Shown: positions 10,895 to 22,902, counted from the stretch's first letter. The stretch is DNA of 64,000 nucleotides from Vibrio penaeicida (GCF_030689305.1 NZ_JAUYVM010000007.1:186001-250000), one strand, 5' to 3'. Notes: generated by a model not told the origin, from the sequence alone. Numbers and translations: made by a program.

Positions 10895-10919
10895 AAAAAG
10901 CGCAGTTACCTGCGCTTTT
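10895..10919 (-). terminator. terminator of argE
   Basis: AAAAGCGCAG and CTGCGCTTTT pair around TTAC. Read on the minus strand the stem is followed by T residues. It is 22 bases beyond the argE stop. Confidence 0.88.
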
Positions 10920-10941
10920 AGAGATCATTTTCTTGAAATGT

Positions 10942-12078
10942 TTAGAAACAGTATTGGTGAATGGCTTTCTTTAAAACATCGATAGTTGGGTCGATAAACT
11001 CAAAAGCAAGGTATTCATCGGGCTGGTGGGCCTGATCAATTGAACCTGGCCCAAGGACGAGAGTAGGGCAAAGTTGCTGCAAGAAAGGGGCTTCAGTACA
11101 GTAATTTACGGTTTCACTTGGCTTTTCACAGATAGTTTCCATTCCACCAATAAACGGGTGGTCGTGGTTACACTCATATCCTGGGATAGGATCATGCAAT
11201 GGTTGAATCTCGATTCTTCCTGGCCACTTGGCTTCGACTTCTTTAAGTGCATCGCGCAGAAGGTTGTCCAATCCATCAAGACTGATGCCAGGTAGAGGTC
11301 TTACATCGTAATGAAGCTCGCAACACCCACATATTCGATTGGCACTGTCGCCACCATGAATATGCCCTAAATTTAGGGTCGGGGAAGGGATCTCAAAGCC
11401 TGGGTGATGATAAGTTTTAATCAATTGATCTCTGAGCTGCATGAGCGCAAAAAGCACTTCATGCATAATTTCTATGGCATTGACACCCAAAGCAGGGTTT
11501 GACGAGTGCCCTGAGTGACCGGTAACGCGTACCGCATTTGCTACATGCCCTTTATGACCGCGAATAGGAACCAAACTCGTGGGTTCGCCTATGATGCAGT
11601 AATCCGGTTTGAACGGGGCATCTTGAGTGAAGTGGCGTGCCCCGAGCATGGTCGTTTCTTCGTCACATGTCGCCAGTACATAAAGTGGCTTTGTTTGCGT
11701 ACTCCAATCGATGCTTTTAACGGCTTCTAATATAAAAGCGAAAAAGCCTTTCATGTCGGCCGTACCCAAACCATAAAAACGATTGTTTGCTTCTGTTAAT
11801 GCATGTGGGTCGAAATTCCAGCGCCCTTCGTCGAAGGGAACAGTGTCGGAGTGACCCGCTAATAATAAGCCGCCTTCTCCCTGTCCCATCTTGGCAATCA
11901 GATTGTGCTTGCCTTTTTCGACTTCAACAACGTCCGTTTCAAACCCCAAGTCATTAAACCATGTGGCAAGTTTCGCAATGACTTCACTGTTTCCTTCATC
12001 CCAACTCGCATCACTCGAGCTAATAGAGGAGGTGGAAATTAAGCCACCGTAGATATCGATAAAACCGGGTATTTGCAT
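10942..12078 (-). CDS. argE: acetylornithine deacetylase
   Basis: A 378-aa M20-family metallohydrolase that removes acetate from N-acetylornithine to give ornithine. Metal and catalytic segments are [27 protein letters not shown] and [12 protein letters not shown]. The dimerisation domain follows near residues 180-290. It is divergent from argCBGH, the usual gamma-proteobacterial layout, and shares the ARG-box region. The protein starts [20 protein letters not shown] at 12078. Confidence 0.95.
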   Translation of the reverse strand: MQIPGFIDIYGGLISTSSISSSDASWDEGNSEVIAKLATWFNDLGFETDVVEVEKGKHNLIAKMGQGEGGLLLAGHSDTVPFDEGRWNFDPHALTEANNRFYGLGTADMKGFFAFILEAVKSIDWSTQTKPLYVLATCDEETTMLGARHFTQDAPFKPDYCIIGEPTSLVPIRGHKGHVANAVRVTGHSGHSSNPALGVNAIEIMHEVLFALMQLRDQLIKTYHHPGFEIPSPTLNLGHIHGGDSANRICGCCELHYDVRPLPGISLDGLDNLLRDALKEVEAKWPGRIEIQPLHDPIPGYECNHDHPFIGGMETICEKPSETVNYCTEAPFLQQLCPTLVLGPGSIDQAHQPDEYLAFEFIDPTIDVLKKAIHQYCF

Positions 12079-12144
12079 ATTAACTTCACTTCCACTGTTG
12101 ACAGACTAAGCTTAAAACGATAAAACACATATTAAATCACAATA

Positions 12145-12183
12145 AGTGAATAAAAACTCAAATAGAGTTAATAATCAAGTATG
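12145..12183. promoter_or_regulatory. ARG box(es) between argE and argC (ArgR operator)
   Basis: AGTGAATAAAAACTCAAA (12145-12162) contains TGAATAAAAACTCA, which matches the ArgR box core TGAAT-N4-ATTCA at all but one fixed position. A much weaker second copy in the expected 21-bp register (TTAATAATC around 12168) completes the usual tandem pair. The location between divergent arg genes fits arginine repression of both. Confidence 0.75.
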
Positions 12184-12235
12184 GATAGTCACTTTTATAG
12201 AAATTAAGTGACAAGCGAAATTGGATGTGTTGCAG

Positions 12236-13240
12236 ATGTTAAAAACCACAATCATTGGTGCCAGCGGATACACAGGTGCAGAACTTGCTCTGATGGTCGC
12301 CAAACACCCAAATCTCAAGCTATCAGGTTTGTATGTGTCCGCCAATAGCGTCGACGCAAATAAGCCGGTATCAGAGTTACATAAGAAGTTATCGGGTGTA
12401 GTGGACATGCCTGTCACTCCATTAACCGATCTTAAAGCCGTTGCTAAAGAGTCTGACGTGGTATTTTTGGCAACCGCACATGAAGTCAGCCACGACCTAG
12501 CGCCTACTTTATTAGAGCACGGCTGTACAGTGTTTGACTTATCTGGCGCTTATCGGGTGCAGAAAGAAAATTTTTATCCAGATTACTACGGGTTTGAACA
12601 CAGCAACCCAGAATGGCTAGATAAAGCGGTATACGGTTTAGCGGAGTGGAATGAAGCCGCTATTTCAGAAGCTCAGCTTGTAGCTGTACCAGGATGTTAC
12701 CCTACGGCATCACAATTGGCGATTAAGCCTCTTTTAGCTGCAGGTCTAGTTGAAACGTCACAATGGCCAGTAATTAACGCGACATCCGGAGTTTCAGGTG
12801 CAGGCCGAAAAGCCACAATGACCAACAGCTTCTGCGAAGTATCGATGCAAGCTTACGGTGTGTTTACTCACAGACACCAGCCAGAAATTGCATCACATCT
12901 TGGGTGTGATGTTATTTTCACTCCTCATCTTGGTAACTTTAAACGTGGCATTTTAGCGACCATAACCATGAAGCTAAAAGCTGGCGTGACGCTTCAACAA
13001 GTAACGGACGCTTTTCACAATGCCTATGGCGACAAGCCAGCAGTACGTTTGTTTGATGATCAACTGCCGACCATCCTACAAGTAGAAAATACGCCTTTTA
13101 ATGATTTGGGTTGGAAAGTTCAGGGTGAACACGTGATCGTTGTATCGGCAATCGACAACCTGCTGAAAGGCGCTTCAAGCCAAGCAATGCAGTGTTTGAA
13201 CCTTCGTTATGGCTATGAGCCACTGACGGCACTGATTTAA
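12236..13240 (+). CDS. argC: N-acetyl-gamma-glutamyl-phosphate reductase
   Basis: A 334-aa NADPH-dependent reductase, the third step of arginine synthesis. The nucleotide-binding start [19 protein letters not shown] and the catalytic cysteine in [14 protein letters not shown] are clear, and the length equals E. coli ArgC. The ATG at 12236 is used. The TTG at 12221 adds five residues without support. It is first in argCBGH. Confidence 0.96.
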   Translation: MLKTTIIGASGYTGAELALMVAKHPNLKLSGLYVSANSVDANKPVSELHKKLSGVVDMPVTPLTDLKAVAKESDVVFLATAHEVSHDLAPTLLEHGCTVFDLSGAYRVQKENFYPDYYGFEHSNPEWLDKAVYGLAEWNEAAISEAQLVAVPGCYPTASQLAIKPLLAAGLVETSQWPVINATSGVSGAGRKATMTNSFCEVSMQAYGVFTHRHQPEIASHLGCDVIFTPHLGNFKRGILATITMKLKAGVTLQQVTDAFHNAYGDKPAVRLFDDQLPTILQVENTPFNDLGWKVQGEHVIVVSAIDNLLKGASSQAMQCLNLRYGYEPLTALI

Positions 13241-13250
13241 GGAAGTGATG

Positions 13251-14036
13251 ATGACTACACAAAACCCACTTGTCGTAAAACTGGGCGGTGCCGCATTAGA
13301 ATGCAGTGAAACGCTTGGAAAGCTTTTCGGTGCAATCAAAGAATACCAACAGTCAGAACAGCGCGCTATTGTGATTGTTCATGGTGGTGGCTACCTTGTT
13401 GATGACTTAATGAGCAAGCTTCAATTAGCCACTTTTAAAAAGGATGGTTTGCGCATCACTCCTTACGAGCAAATCCCATTCATCGCTGGAGCGCTAGCAG
13501 GCACAGCAAACAAGCTACTTCAAGGTGAAGCGATTAAATCTGGCGTTAACGCGGTTGGATTGAGCCTTGCGGATGGCGGGTTGTGCCAAGTGACAGAGCT
13601 GAACCCAGAGCTGGGTGCAGTAGGCAATGCGACTCCGGGGAATCCTGATGTACTACAAGCCATAATGAATACAGGCGCTATCGCCATCATCAGTTCAATA
13701 GGTATGACAGAAGAAGGGCAACTCATGAACGTCAATGCCGACCAAGCAGCGGTAGCTGTAGCGGGTGCATTGGATGCTGAATTGGTGTTGCTCTCTGATG
13801 TCAGCGGCGTGCTGGACGGCAAAGGGCACCTATTGAACAGTTTAAATAAAACCGAGGCTCTTCAGCTTATTGAAGGCAAAGTGATTACTGACGGCATGAT
13901 CGTAAAAGTGCACGCTGCATTGAAAGCGGCTAACGATCTTGGACGTCCGATTCAGGTAGCGACATGGCGTTACCCTGAAAAACTGACCGATTTATTTTCT
14001 GGTACCAACATCGGTACGCAGTTCTTACCTGAATAA
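13251..14036 (+). CDS. argB: N-acetylglutamate kinase
   Basis: A 261-aa amino-acid kinase family enzyme that phosphorylates N-acetylglutamate. Motifs are the N-terminal [23 protein letters not shown] and the ATP-site segment [16 protein letters not shown] at 13245, ATG at 13248 and ATG at 13251 are all in frame. The GGAAG at 13241-13245 is best spaced for 13251, so [10 protein letters not shown] is chosen. It starts ten bases after argC. Confidence 0.95.
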   Translation: MTTQNPLVVKLGGAALECSETLGKLFGAIKEYQQSEQRAIVIVHGGGYLVDDLMSKLQLATFKKDGLRITPYEQIPFIAGALAGTANKLLQGEAIKSGVNAVGLSLADGGLCQVTELNPELGAVGNATPGNPDVLQAIMNTGAIAIISSIGMTEEGQLMNVNADQAAVAVAGALDAELVLLSDVSGVLDGKGHLLNSLNKTEALQLIEGKVITDGMIVKVHAALKAANDLGRPIQVATWRYPEKLTDLFSGTNIGTQFLPE

Positions 14037-14102
14037 ACCAATTTTGTATGACCTTTTGGGCGCTGACCGCCAAGTGCAGACCCAAGGATTAGGAGAAGTA
14101 AA

Positions 14103-15317
14103 ATGAGCAAAGTAAACGTAAAAAAAGTAGTCGTTGCCTACTCTGGCGGTCTGGACACATCTGTGATCATTCCATGGCTAAAAGAAAACTACGATTGTGA
14201 AGTTGTGGCATTTGTTGCTGATGTTGGTCAAGGTGCGGAAGAGCTTGAAGGCATTGAAGAAAAAGCCAAAGCATCCGGCGCTTCTGAGTGCTACATCGCG
14301 GACCTAAAAGAAGAAATGGTGTCAGATTACATCTACCCGACATTAAAAACAGGTGCGCTGTACGAAGGCAAATACCTACTGGGTACGTCTATGGCTCGTC
14401 CAATCATTGCTAAAGCGCAGGTTGAAGTCGCGCGTAAAGTGGGTGCCGATGCGTTATGCCATGGCTGTACGGGTAAAGGTAATGACCAAGTTCGTTTCGA
14501 AGGCGCATTTGCTGCACTTGCACCGGATCTACACGTGATTGCACCATGGCGTGAGTGGGATTTAGTGAGTCGTGAAGAGTGTTTGGATTACTTAGCAGAG
14601 CGCAACATTCCATGTACGGCTTCATTAACTAAGATTTACTCACGTGATGCAAATGCATGGCACATTTCAACAGAAGGCGGTGTATTAGAAGATACATGGA
14701 ATGCACCGAATGATGATTGCTGGGTTTGGACCGTTGATCCAGAGCAAGCGCCAAACGAATCTGAAAGCGTGACACTGAAAGTAGAAAAAGGCGCCGTTGT
14801 CGCTGTCGACGGTGAAGCGATGACACCATACAACGCATTGGTTTACCTAAACGAGAAAGGCGCAAAACACGGCGTTGGTCGTATTGATATCGTTGAGAAC
14901 CGTCTTGTGGGAATGAAATCTCGTGGCTGCTACGAAACTCCGGGTGGCGCGATCATGATGGAAGCGCTGCGTGCTGTAGAACAATTGGTGTTAGACAAAT
15001 CGGCGTTTGAATTCCGTGAAGAATTGGGCTTAAAAGCTTCTCACCTTGTCTATGATGGTCGTTGGTTTACACCGCTTTGTAAGTCTCTCCTTGCAGCTAC
15101 AGAGGAGTTGGCGCAAGATGTGAACGGCGAAGTCGTTATCAAACTGTACAAAGGTCAAGCAACCGTAACGCAAAAGCGTTCAGACAACAGCTTGTACTCT
15201 GAAGAGTTTGCTACGTTTGGCGAAGACGAAGTGTATGACCAAAGTCATGCTGGTGGTTTCATCCGCCTTTATTCCCTGTCTAGCCGTATTCGCGCTTTGA
15301 ACGAAAATAAAAAATAA
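14103..15317 (+). CDS. argG: argininosuccinate synthase
   Basis: A 404-aa ATP-dependent enzyme joining citrulline and aspartate. The ATP-binding P-loop-like [17 protein letters not shown] is at residues 10-26. [15 protein letters not shown] is the conserved citrulline/ATP segment. A GGATTAGGAG site sits just upstream of the ATG. The 66-base gap from argB and the 99-base gap to argH hold no gene. Confidence 0.97.
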   Translation: MSKVNVKKVVVAYSGGLDTSVIIPWLKENYDCEVVAFVADVGQGAEELEGIEEKAKASGASECYIADLKEEMVSDYIYPTLKTGALYEGKYLLGTSMARPIIAKAQVEVARKVGADALCHGCTGKGNDQVRFEGAFAALAPDLHVIAPWREWDLVSREECLDYLAERNIPCTASLTKIYSRDANAWHISTEGGVLEDTWNAPNDDCWVWTVDPEQAPNESESVTLKVEKGAVVAVDGEAMTPYNALVYLNEKGAKHGVGRIDIVENRLVGMKSRGCYETPGGAIMMEALRAVEQLVLDKSAFEFREELGLKASHLVYDGRWFTPLCKSLLAATEELAQDVNGEVVIKLYKGQATVTQKRSDNSLYSEEFATFGEDEVYDQSHAGGFIRLYSLSSRIRALNENKK

Positions 15318-17291
<1,974 letters not shown>

Positions 17292-17400
17292 CAGTGTGAT
17301 TAAAAACAGTTTTTGAATCAGCTCAGATCTTTTTAAAGAAAATTGATCTTTTTTGGGAACTTATTAAGGAAGAGCGCGGTCATATTAATACCACTGCTTT

Positions 17401-17456
17401 TTCTTAGATGAATCTAAGAAGGCCCCTAACCAGATTTGGCTTAGGGGCTTTTTTCT
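17401..17456 (+). terminator. double hairpin and terminator after argH
   Basis: A perfect 8-bp hairpin (TTCTTAGA, TGAA loop, TCTAAGAA; 17401-17420) abuts a second hairpin, GCCCCTAA (17422-17429) with TTAGGGGC (17441-17448), ending in a T-rich tract. The 332-base argH-phoA gap otherwise holds only the phoA promoter region. Confidence 0.82.
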
Positions 17457-17517
17457 TTTTCCGATCCAGCTCAATTTGAATTTCCTCTCTCTATTTATGA
17501 GTTGTTATAACATTACA

Positions 17518-17546
17518 TATTCATTAAATTTTCATGAAACATTCAC
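17518..17546 (+). promoter_or_regulatory. PhoB (Pho box) repeats upstream of phoA
   Basis: Three heptamers spaced 11 bp apart: TATTCAT (17518), TTTTCAT (17529) and CATTCAC (17540). Each matches the PhoB direct-repeat unit CTGTCAT/C at five of seven positions, separated by AT-rich 4-bp spacers. They lie 78-106 bases before the phoA start, so phosphate-starvation control is expected. Confidence 0.72.
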
Positions 17547-17623
17547 TTCATTGATACCTAAGCATACTTTTTGATCTTTAGAGTGTCCTCCGTTGATTAT
17601 CAAACTACTTCGGAGATATCCCC

Positions 17624-19090
17624 ATGAAAGGGCTTCAACTTTCTACGTTAGCAATTGGTGTGATTACCGCAGCGACCGTGAACGCCAATGTACCTCAGCA
17701 ATCTGATACTTGGTACCAAGAAGCAAAAAGCGCGATTGCTGCTGCAAAAGAGCTTAAGCCAATTGATGGACCGGCAAAAAATGTGATTCTGTTTGTGGGC
17801 GACGGCATGAGCGTTGGCACCATAACCGCTGCACGTATTTATGCTGGCCAGCAAAAAGGTCAAAAGGGTGAAGAGTTTGTGTTGGCTATGGAGCGTTTGC
17901 CACATACGGCATTATCCAAAACATACAACACTGATATGCAAACTCCAGATTCTGCAGGAACGGCAACCGCGATGGTGTCGGGTGTGAAAACCAAAGCGGG
18001 CATCATTAACGTGAACGACAATGTTCAGCGTGGTTTTTGTAACACTCAGAAGGGAAATGAAGTCAAAACAGCTTTCCAAATGGCGGGTGAAAAAGGTTTG
18101 TCGTTAGGCGTGGTCTCGACTGCGCGTTTAACTCATGCTACTCCTGCGACAGCCTACGCGCATAGTGCTGACCGTAATTGGGAAAACGACGGTAAGCTTC
18201 CAAACATTGCGAAAAGCACAGGTTGTAAAGACATTGCTACGCAGTTTGTTGAGTTTGATTTCGGTAGTGGTTTCCAAGTGGCGTTTGGGGGCGGTCGACG
18301 TGAATTTATTCCCAATACGATGACCGATCCAGAAGGTAAGAAAGGTAAGAGAAAGGATGGGCGCAACTTAGTCAAAGAGTGGGAAGCGCGCTACCCGCAA
18401 GGAACCTATGTTTACGACCGAGCTGGTTTCGATAAGCTGAATGAAAACACCAAACGAGCATTTGGGTTGTTTGAAAGTAGCCATATGCAGTATGAAGCCG
18501 ATCGTGTACAGGAAAACAAAGAGCCATCACTGGCTGAAATGACCTCCAAAGCCATCGAGATCCTGGAAAATAATCAGAAAGGCTATCTACTTATGGTGGA
18601 ATCGGGCCGTATCGATCACGCCCACCACGCAGGTAATGCTGCACGAGCACTTGAAGACACGGTGGAATATGACCGTGCTATTAAAGCCGCTTTGGAAATG
18701 ACGGATCCAAAAGAGACACTGATCGTAGTGACAGCCGACCACGCGCATACTCTGATTTCAAACGGTTACGCAGAACGCGGCAACCCAATTCTTGGTCTCT
18801 CTAAATCCAAAGGTAAATTCAATAAAGACGAATTTGGAAAAAACTACACTACGTTGGCGTATGGTAATGGTCCTGGTGCAGCAGAAGGGAAGCGTAGTGA
18901 TTTGTCGGAAGAAGAAGTACTCAAGCTAGATTACTTGCAGCAATCATTGGTCAAGTTAGGCTCAGAAACACACTCTGGGGAAGATGTAGCGATTTTTGCT
19001 CGTGGCCCGCAAGCTTGGTTATTCCAAGGCGTGGTAGAGCAAAACTACATTTATCATGTGATTGATGAAGCGTTAAGGTTAACTAAGTAA
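17624..19090 (+). CDS. phoA: periplasmic alkaline phosphatase
   Basis: A 488-aa Zn/Mg alkaline phosphatase releasing phosphate from monoesters. An N-terminal signal peptide (residues 1 to about 21, MKGLQLSTLAIGVITAATVN) directs export. FVGDGMSVG carries the metal-binding Asp60. The phosphorylated serine is S110 in PDSAGTATAM. IDHAHHAGNAARAL and TADHAHT are metal-ligand segments. Length and motifs match the E. coli PhoA family. Pho-box repeats upstream and a terminator downstream make it a single-gene phosphate-starvation unit. Confidence 0.95.
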   Translation: MKGLQLSTLAIGVITAATVNANVPQQSDTWYQEAKSAIAAAKELKPIDGPAKNVILFVGDGMSVGTITAARIYAGQQKGQKGEEFVLAMERLPHTALSKTYNTDMQTPDSAGTATAMVSGVKTKAGIINVNDNVQRGFCNTQKGNEVKTAFQMAGEKGLSLGVVSTARLTHATPATAYAHSADRNWENDGKLPNIAKSTGCKDIATQFVEFDFGSGFQVAFGGGRREFIPNTMTDPEGKKGKRKDGRNLVKEWEARYPQGTYVYDRAGFDKLNENTKRAFGLFESSHMQYEADRVQENKEPSLAEMTSKAIEILENNQKGYLLMVESGRIDHAHHAGNAARALEDTVEYDRAIKAALEMTDPKETLIVVTADHAHTLISNGYAERGNPILGLSKSKGKFNKDEFGKNYTTLAYGNGPGAAEGKRSDLSEEEVLKLDYLQQSLVKLGSETHSGEDVAIFARGPQAWLFQGVVEQNYIYHVIDEALRLTK

Positions 19091-19121
19091 GAATTAAGAA
19101 GTAGCCTTCATACAATAGAAG

Positions 19122-19147
19122 CCGCGCAGAAATCAGCGCGGTTTTTT
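19122..19147 (+). terminator. terminator of phoA
   Basis: CCGCGC and GCGCGG pair around an 8-base loop and run into TTTTTT. It overlaps the 3' end of the convergent 84-aa gene. Confidence 0.85.
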
Positions 19148-19387
19148 ATTGCGTGCTTGCCAAGGAAAAATTACAAACCTCATCCAAAGATGCATGGCAA
19201 GTAAGACATTGAAAGCAAAGCCAGCAAAAATTAACGTCACAGACTGAATACTATTGGGGGACTCTTTTAAGGCAAACCACCAAACCACCCAACACGCGAC
19301 CGAAAGTACAGTAAGTTGATCCATGCATCGCTGGCAACGGCCTATTTTCTTCCAAAACCAGTTTTCTTGGCATGTTCGACACGGCAT
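19133..19387 (-). CDS. small cysteine-rich membrane protein, DUF3624-like
   Basis: An 84-aa protein with an N-terminal double CxxC motif, CRTCQENWFWKKIGRCQRC, which could bind a metal ion such as zinc. Two hydrophobic stretches follow (about residues 25-42 and 48-70), so it is probably an inner-membrane protein. The pattern fits the uncharacterised DUF3624 family seen in vibrios, recalled rather than searched. The gene sits between phoA and the peroxide-defence block, on the opposite strand to phoA, with its last codons inside the phoA terminator. Function unknown. Confidence 0.75.
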   Translation of the reverse strand: MPCRTCQENWFWKKIGRCQRCMDQLTVLSVACWVVWWFALKESPNSIQSVTLIFAGFAFNVLLAMHLWMRFVIFPWQARNKKPR

Positions 19388-19489
19388 AAAGTCGCTTTTC
19401 GTTAAATAAATCTTTCAATAATTATAGCTAAACGAATTGCGTATCATAAGGATGCAAGTTCAAATTTAGATGAAATTAATGTGAAAAGA

Positions 19490-19516
19490 CCCTGACTCTG
19501 GAGAGAAAGTCAGGGT
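19490..19516 (-). terminator. terminator of the flavin disulfide reductase gene
   Basis: CCCTGACT and AGTCAGGG form a stem around CTGGAGAGAA. On the minus strand it is followed by TCTTTTC, a modest T tract. It is 60 bases beyond the stop at 19576. Confidence 0.7.
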
Positions 19517-19575
19517 AAAAAAGGACTTAGAAGCAATTTATTATTTTAAGTAGTGTATTTGTAGGCTGGATTGAA

Positions 19576-21027
19576 TTAGCAACCCGGACCGCAATCCAAG
19601 CAGTGCTTAATCATTTCAGGACCAAGGTGTAACTTGGCATTTAAATCACGAAGTGCGGTTCGAACCCCTTCTTCAATCACAGGGTGATAGAAAGGCATGT
19701 CCAGCATTTCAGATATAGTCATCTTGTTTTGGTGCGCCCACGCTAGAAGGTGAGCTAAATGCTCCGCATTCGGTCCCATCATTTCTGCACCTAAGAATCG
19801 ACCTGTGCCTTGTTCCCCATATACGTGTAAAACACCTTTATTGCGTAACATAACGCGAGAGCGACCTTGGCTTTCAAACGATACTTCACCCGTTGCAAAA
19901 CAACCGCAGTTACCTAAACGCTGAGTGATCTGGTGATAAGTTTCTCCCACCATCGCGATTTGAGGATCCGAGAATACCGCGGAGATAGAAGAACGACGCA
20001 GCCCTGCACGAATGTCTGGGAAGCGGCCCGCATTATCACCTGCAATACGACCTTGATCGGCAGCTTCGTGAAGCAACGGGATCTGGTTGCTTGCATCGCC
20101 GGCGATAAAGATGTTTTCAACCGACGTTTGCAGTGTGTAGTGATCCGCTTTTGGGACACCTCGATCATCTAAATCTATATCCGTATTTTCCAGATCCAGT
20201 TTATCAACGTTCGGGCGGCGACCCGTTGCAGCCAATACGTATTCGGTAACGAAGGTTTCAAGCTCGCCGTCGTGATTAATAAACTGGATCTCAACCTTAT
20301 CATCGACGCGCTTCATGTTTTCGACTTTGACGTCGGCATCTAGGTAAAACTCTTCACTGAAAGCTTTATTGGCGTAAGCCATGACTTCAGGATCGGTCAG
20401 TGGACCGACTTGCCCACCTAAACCAAACAGCTTCACATCAACCCCTAATCGGTGAAGTGACTGTCCTAGTTCCAAACCAATTACCCCTGGTCCAAATACC
20501 GCGACAGAGCTAGGAAGATCATCCCAATCAAACACATCATCATTGACGATAAGGCGATCGCCTAATTCATTCCAGACGCCTGGATAGGCAGGGCGAGAAC
20601 CCGTCGCAATCACAATGCGTTGCGCTTTTACCTCAGTATGATCATCGATGATCAGGGTGTTGTTATCGACAAATTTTGCGTAACCCGATATTTTGTCTTC
20701 TGCTGGAATGTCATCCACACCTTCTAATACAAACCCGACGAAGCGATCACGTTCACGCTTTACTCGATCCATTACTTCACGACCATTGATGACGATCTCG
20801 CCTTGCGGGTGAATACCGAAGCCTGGTGCTTTTTCAATTTGGTGAACACTTTCAGCAGCAGCGATGAGCAATTTAGACGGCATACAACCTACGCGAGCAC
20901 ATGTTGTACCATAAGGCCCACCTTCGATCATCACGACATTTGATGTATGCGCTTTTGCGGTTCGATATGCGCCAAGACCAGCGGTGCCGCCACCAATAAT
21001 CGCTACATCAACATTCAGTTGTTTCAT
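19576..21027 (-). CDS. dihydrolipoamide dehydrogenase-like flavin disulfide reductase
   Basis: A 483-aa class I pyridine nucleotide-disulfide oxidoreductase. The FAD fold starts VDVAIIGGGTAGLGAY. The redox pair is in TTCARVGCMPSKLL. The NAD(P) fold is at SVAVFGPGVIGLELGQSL, and the second FAD site is NIFIAGDAS. The dimer domain contains MPFYHPVIEEGVRTALRDL. It is not next to lipoyl-enzyme genes but lies beside prx-grx and oxyR, so it may feed electrons to peroxide defence; that is inference. The C-terminus HCLDCGPGC carries three extra cysteines not normal for lipoamide dehydrogenase. A second redox-active or metal-binding site there is possible. Confidence 0.85.
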   Translation of the reverse strand: MKQLNVDVAIIGGGTAGLGAYRTAKAHTSNVVMIEGGPYGTTCARVGCMPSKLLIAAAESVHQIEKAPGFGIHPQGEIVINGREVMDRVKRERDRFVGFVLEGVDDIPAEDKISGYAKFVDNNTLIIDDHTEVKAQRIVIATGSRPAYPGVWNELGDRLIVNDDVFDWDDLPSSVAVFGPGVIGLELGQSLHRLGVDVKLFGLGGQVGPLTDPEVMAYANKAFSEEFYLDADVKVENMKRVDDKVEIQFINHDGELETFVTEYVLAATGRRPNVDKLDLENTDIDLDDRGVPKADHYTLQTSVENIFIAGDASNQIPLLHEAADQGRIAGDNAGRFPDIRAGLRRSSISAVFSDPQIAMVGETYHQITQRLGNCGCFATGEVSFESQGRSRVMLRNKGVLHVYGEQGTGRFLGAEMMGPNAEHLAHLLAWAHQNKMTISEMLDMPFYHPVIEEGVRTALRDLNAKLHLGPEMIKHCLDCGPGC

Positions 21028-21057
21028 AATGGATTCTCTTTAATGTCGGTTTGGAAT

Positions 21058-21082
21058 GAAAAGCCCGAGTTTCCTCGGGCTT
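21058..21082 (-). terminator. terminator of the prx-grx gene
   Basis: AAGCCCGAG and CTCGGGCTT pair around TTTC, with a T run on the minus-strand side. It separates prx-grx from the downstream reductase gene, so the two may be transcribed separately or with partial read-through. Confidence 0.85.
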
Positions 21083-21109
21083 AGTTCAGGAATACGTCGT
21101 TACTTTGGA

Positions 21110-21841
21110 TTACTTAAGAAGAAAGCTTTCGAGTTCTTCACTGCCACCAATGTGTTTACCACCAATAAATACTTGTGGAACCGTTGCACGACCAGTGATA
21201 GCTCGTAAGCTGACGGTTGTTGCATCTTTACCCAGAATCACTTCTTCATATTGAAGACCGTGATCAATCAGATTTTGTTTCGCTTTCGCACAGAAAGGGC
21301 AACCTGGTTTTGAGAATACGGTAATGGATTCCTGAGTTTTGTAATCCGGAGCGATGTAACCAAGCATAGTGTCTGCATCCGAAACCTTGAACGGGTCGCC
21401 TGGCTCGTTTGGTTCAACAAACATTTTCTCAACAACGCCATTCTTCACCAGCATGCTGTAGCGCCATGAACGCTTACCGAAGCCTATGTCATTTTTATCG
21501 ACTAACATGCCCATGCCATCAGTAAATTCACCATTTCCATCTGGGATGAAAGAAATGTGCCCTGCTTCTTGGTCTTCTTTCCAAGCATTCATAACAAAAG
21601 TGTCATTCACAGATATACAGACGATTTCATCGACGCCGTGTTCTTTGAATACAGAAAACAGTTCGTTGTAGCGTGGTAGGTGGCTTGATGAACATGTTGG
21701 CGTAAATGCACCGGGTAAGCTGAATACGATGACAGTCTTGTCTTTAAAAAGGTCATCTGATGTCACGTTTACCCAAGCATCGCCTTTGCGAGTCGGAAAA
21801 GTGACCTGTGGTACAGTTTGACCTTCTTTTGATGCGAACAT
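21110..21841 (-). CDS. hybrid peroxiredoxin-glutaredoxin (Prx5-Grx)
   Basis: A 243-aa two-domain antioxidant protein. Residues 1 to about 165 are a Prx5-type peroxiredoxin with the peroxidatic Cys50 in [13 protein letters not shown]. The C-terminal 75 residues are a glutaredoxin with active site [11 protein letters not shown] and the glutathione-site segment [19 protein letters not shown]. Such hybrids reduce peroxides with glutathione, the Grx domain recycling the Prx domain. It is divergent from oxyR with an OxyR-like operator between them, so OxyR-dependent peroxide induction is likely. Confidence 0.93.
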   Translation of the reverse strand: MFASKEGQTVPQVTFPTRKGDAWVNVTSDDLFKDKTVIVFSLPGAFTPTCSSSHLPRYNELFSVFKEHGVDEIVCISVNDTFVMNAWKEDQEAGHISFIPDGNGEFTDGMGMLVDKNDIGFGKRSWRYSMLVKNGVVEKMFVEPNEPGDPFKVSDADTMLGYIAPDYKTQESITVFSKPGCPFCAKAKQNLIDHGLQYEEVILGKDATTVSLRAITGRATVPQVFIGGKHIGGSEELESFLLK

Positions 21842-21969
21842 GTTGGTTTCCTCTTTGGATTTTTGAATTCTTACGTGTAGCCGACCTTAATCAGCGTAGC
21901 TGGCTTTTGTTTATTCAGCCTGTTTCGTTTTGTTGAGTCCATTATTCAATGATCGGGTTGATAGCTCCA

Positions 21970-22006
21970 ATCGTTTATTGTTATGGTATTGATAGATAAT
22001 TTCTAT
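21970..22006. promoter_or_regulatory. OxyR operator between prx-grx and oxyR
   Basis: ATCG-N7-TTAT-N7-ATAG-N7-CTAT is seen in exact 11-bp phase. It matches the OxyR tetramer motif ATAG-N7-CTAT-N7-ATAG-N7-CTAT at 14 of 16 fixed bases. Its position right before oxyR suggests autoregulation together with activation of prx-grx. Confidence 0.78.
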
Positions 22007-22020
22007 TTTAGGGTGGAAAG

Positions 22021-22902
22021 ATGAACATTCGTGATTTCGAATACCTAGTGTCTCTCGCTGAGCACAAACACTTTCGCAAAGCTGCAGAAGCGTGTTTTGT
22101 TAGCCAGCCCACGTTGAGTGGTCAAATTCGCAAGTTGGAAGATGAATTAGGGACAGCGCTTTTAGAGCGCAGTAGCCGCAGAGTGTTGTTTACCGAGTCG
22201 GGTTTGCAACTTGTGGATCAAGCGAAGAGAATTCTGGGTGAAGTGAAGTTATTTACCGATATGGCAACCTTGCAGGGCAAAGAGATGAGTGGTCCTTTGC
22301 ACATCGGTTTTATTCCTACGGTTGGTCCTTACTTACTCCCTAAAATCATTCCACAGCTTAAAGAGCAGTTCCCAGACTTAGAACTGTTTTTGCATGAAGC
22401 GCAAACCCATCAGCTCGTTAGGCAACTTGAAGAAGGGCGGTTAGATTGTTTAGTGCTGGCATCGGTTACAGAGACCGAGCCCTTTAAAGAGTTGGATCTT
22501 TACAACGAACCCATGAGCGTTGCTGTGCCTTGTGATCACGAATGGGCAGAACGCGATGAAATAGACATGCTGGAACTAAATGGTAAGACGGTTCTTGCGT
22601 TAGGTGATGGGCATTGTTTACGGGATCAAGCGCTAGGGTTTTGTTTTGCTGCGGGTGCGCGTGATGACGAACGCTTTAAAGCGACCAGCCTTGAAACGCT
22701 GCGTAATATGGTTGCCGCTGGTGGTGGTATTACCCTGCTACCTGCATTGTCGGTTCCCGCTGAGAAGAAGCGGGATGGCGTATGCTACGTACGTGCCAGT
22801 AACCCTCAACCAAGCCGACGTATTGTGTTGGTTTATCGACCGGGTTCTCCACTTCGAAACCGTTTTGAACAGCTGGCTGAGAGTATTTCTGAGCTTGTAT
22901 AA
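22021..22902 (+). CDS. oxyR: OxyR, peroxide-sensing LysR-family regulator
   Basis: A 293-aa LysR regulator starting MNIRDFEYLVSLAEHKHFRKAAEACFVSQ. The two redox cysteines are in GHCLRDQALGFC. The first is Cys199 and the second is nine residues later at 208, identical to the numbering in E. coli OxyR. Oxidation by hydrogen peroxide forms the disulfide and switches on target promoters. It is divergent from the prx-grx gene. Confidence 0.97.
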   Translation: MNIRDFEYLVSLAEHKHFRKAAEACFVSQPTLSGQIRKLEDELGTALLERSSRRVLFTESGLQLVDQAKRILGEVKLFTDMATLQGKEMSGPLHIGFIPTVGPYLLPKIIPQLKEQFPDLELFLHEAQTHQLVRQLEEGRLDCLVLASVTETEPFKELDLYNEPMSVAVPCDHEWAERDEIDMLELNGKTVLALGDGHCLRDQALGFCFAAGARDDERFKATSLETLRNMVAAGGGITLLPALSVPAEKKRDGVCYVRASNPQPSRRIVLVYRPGSPLRNRFEQLAESISELV

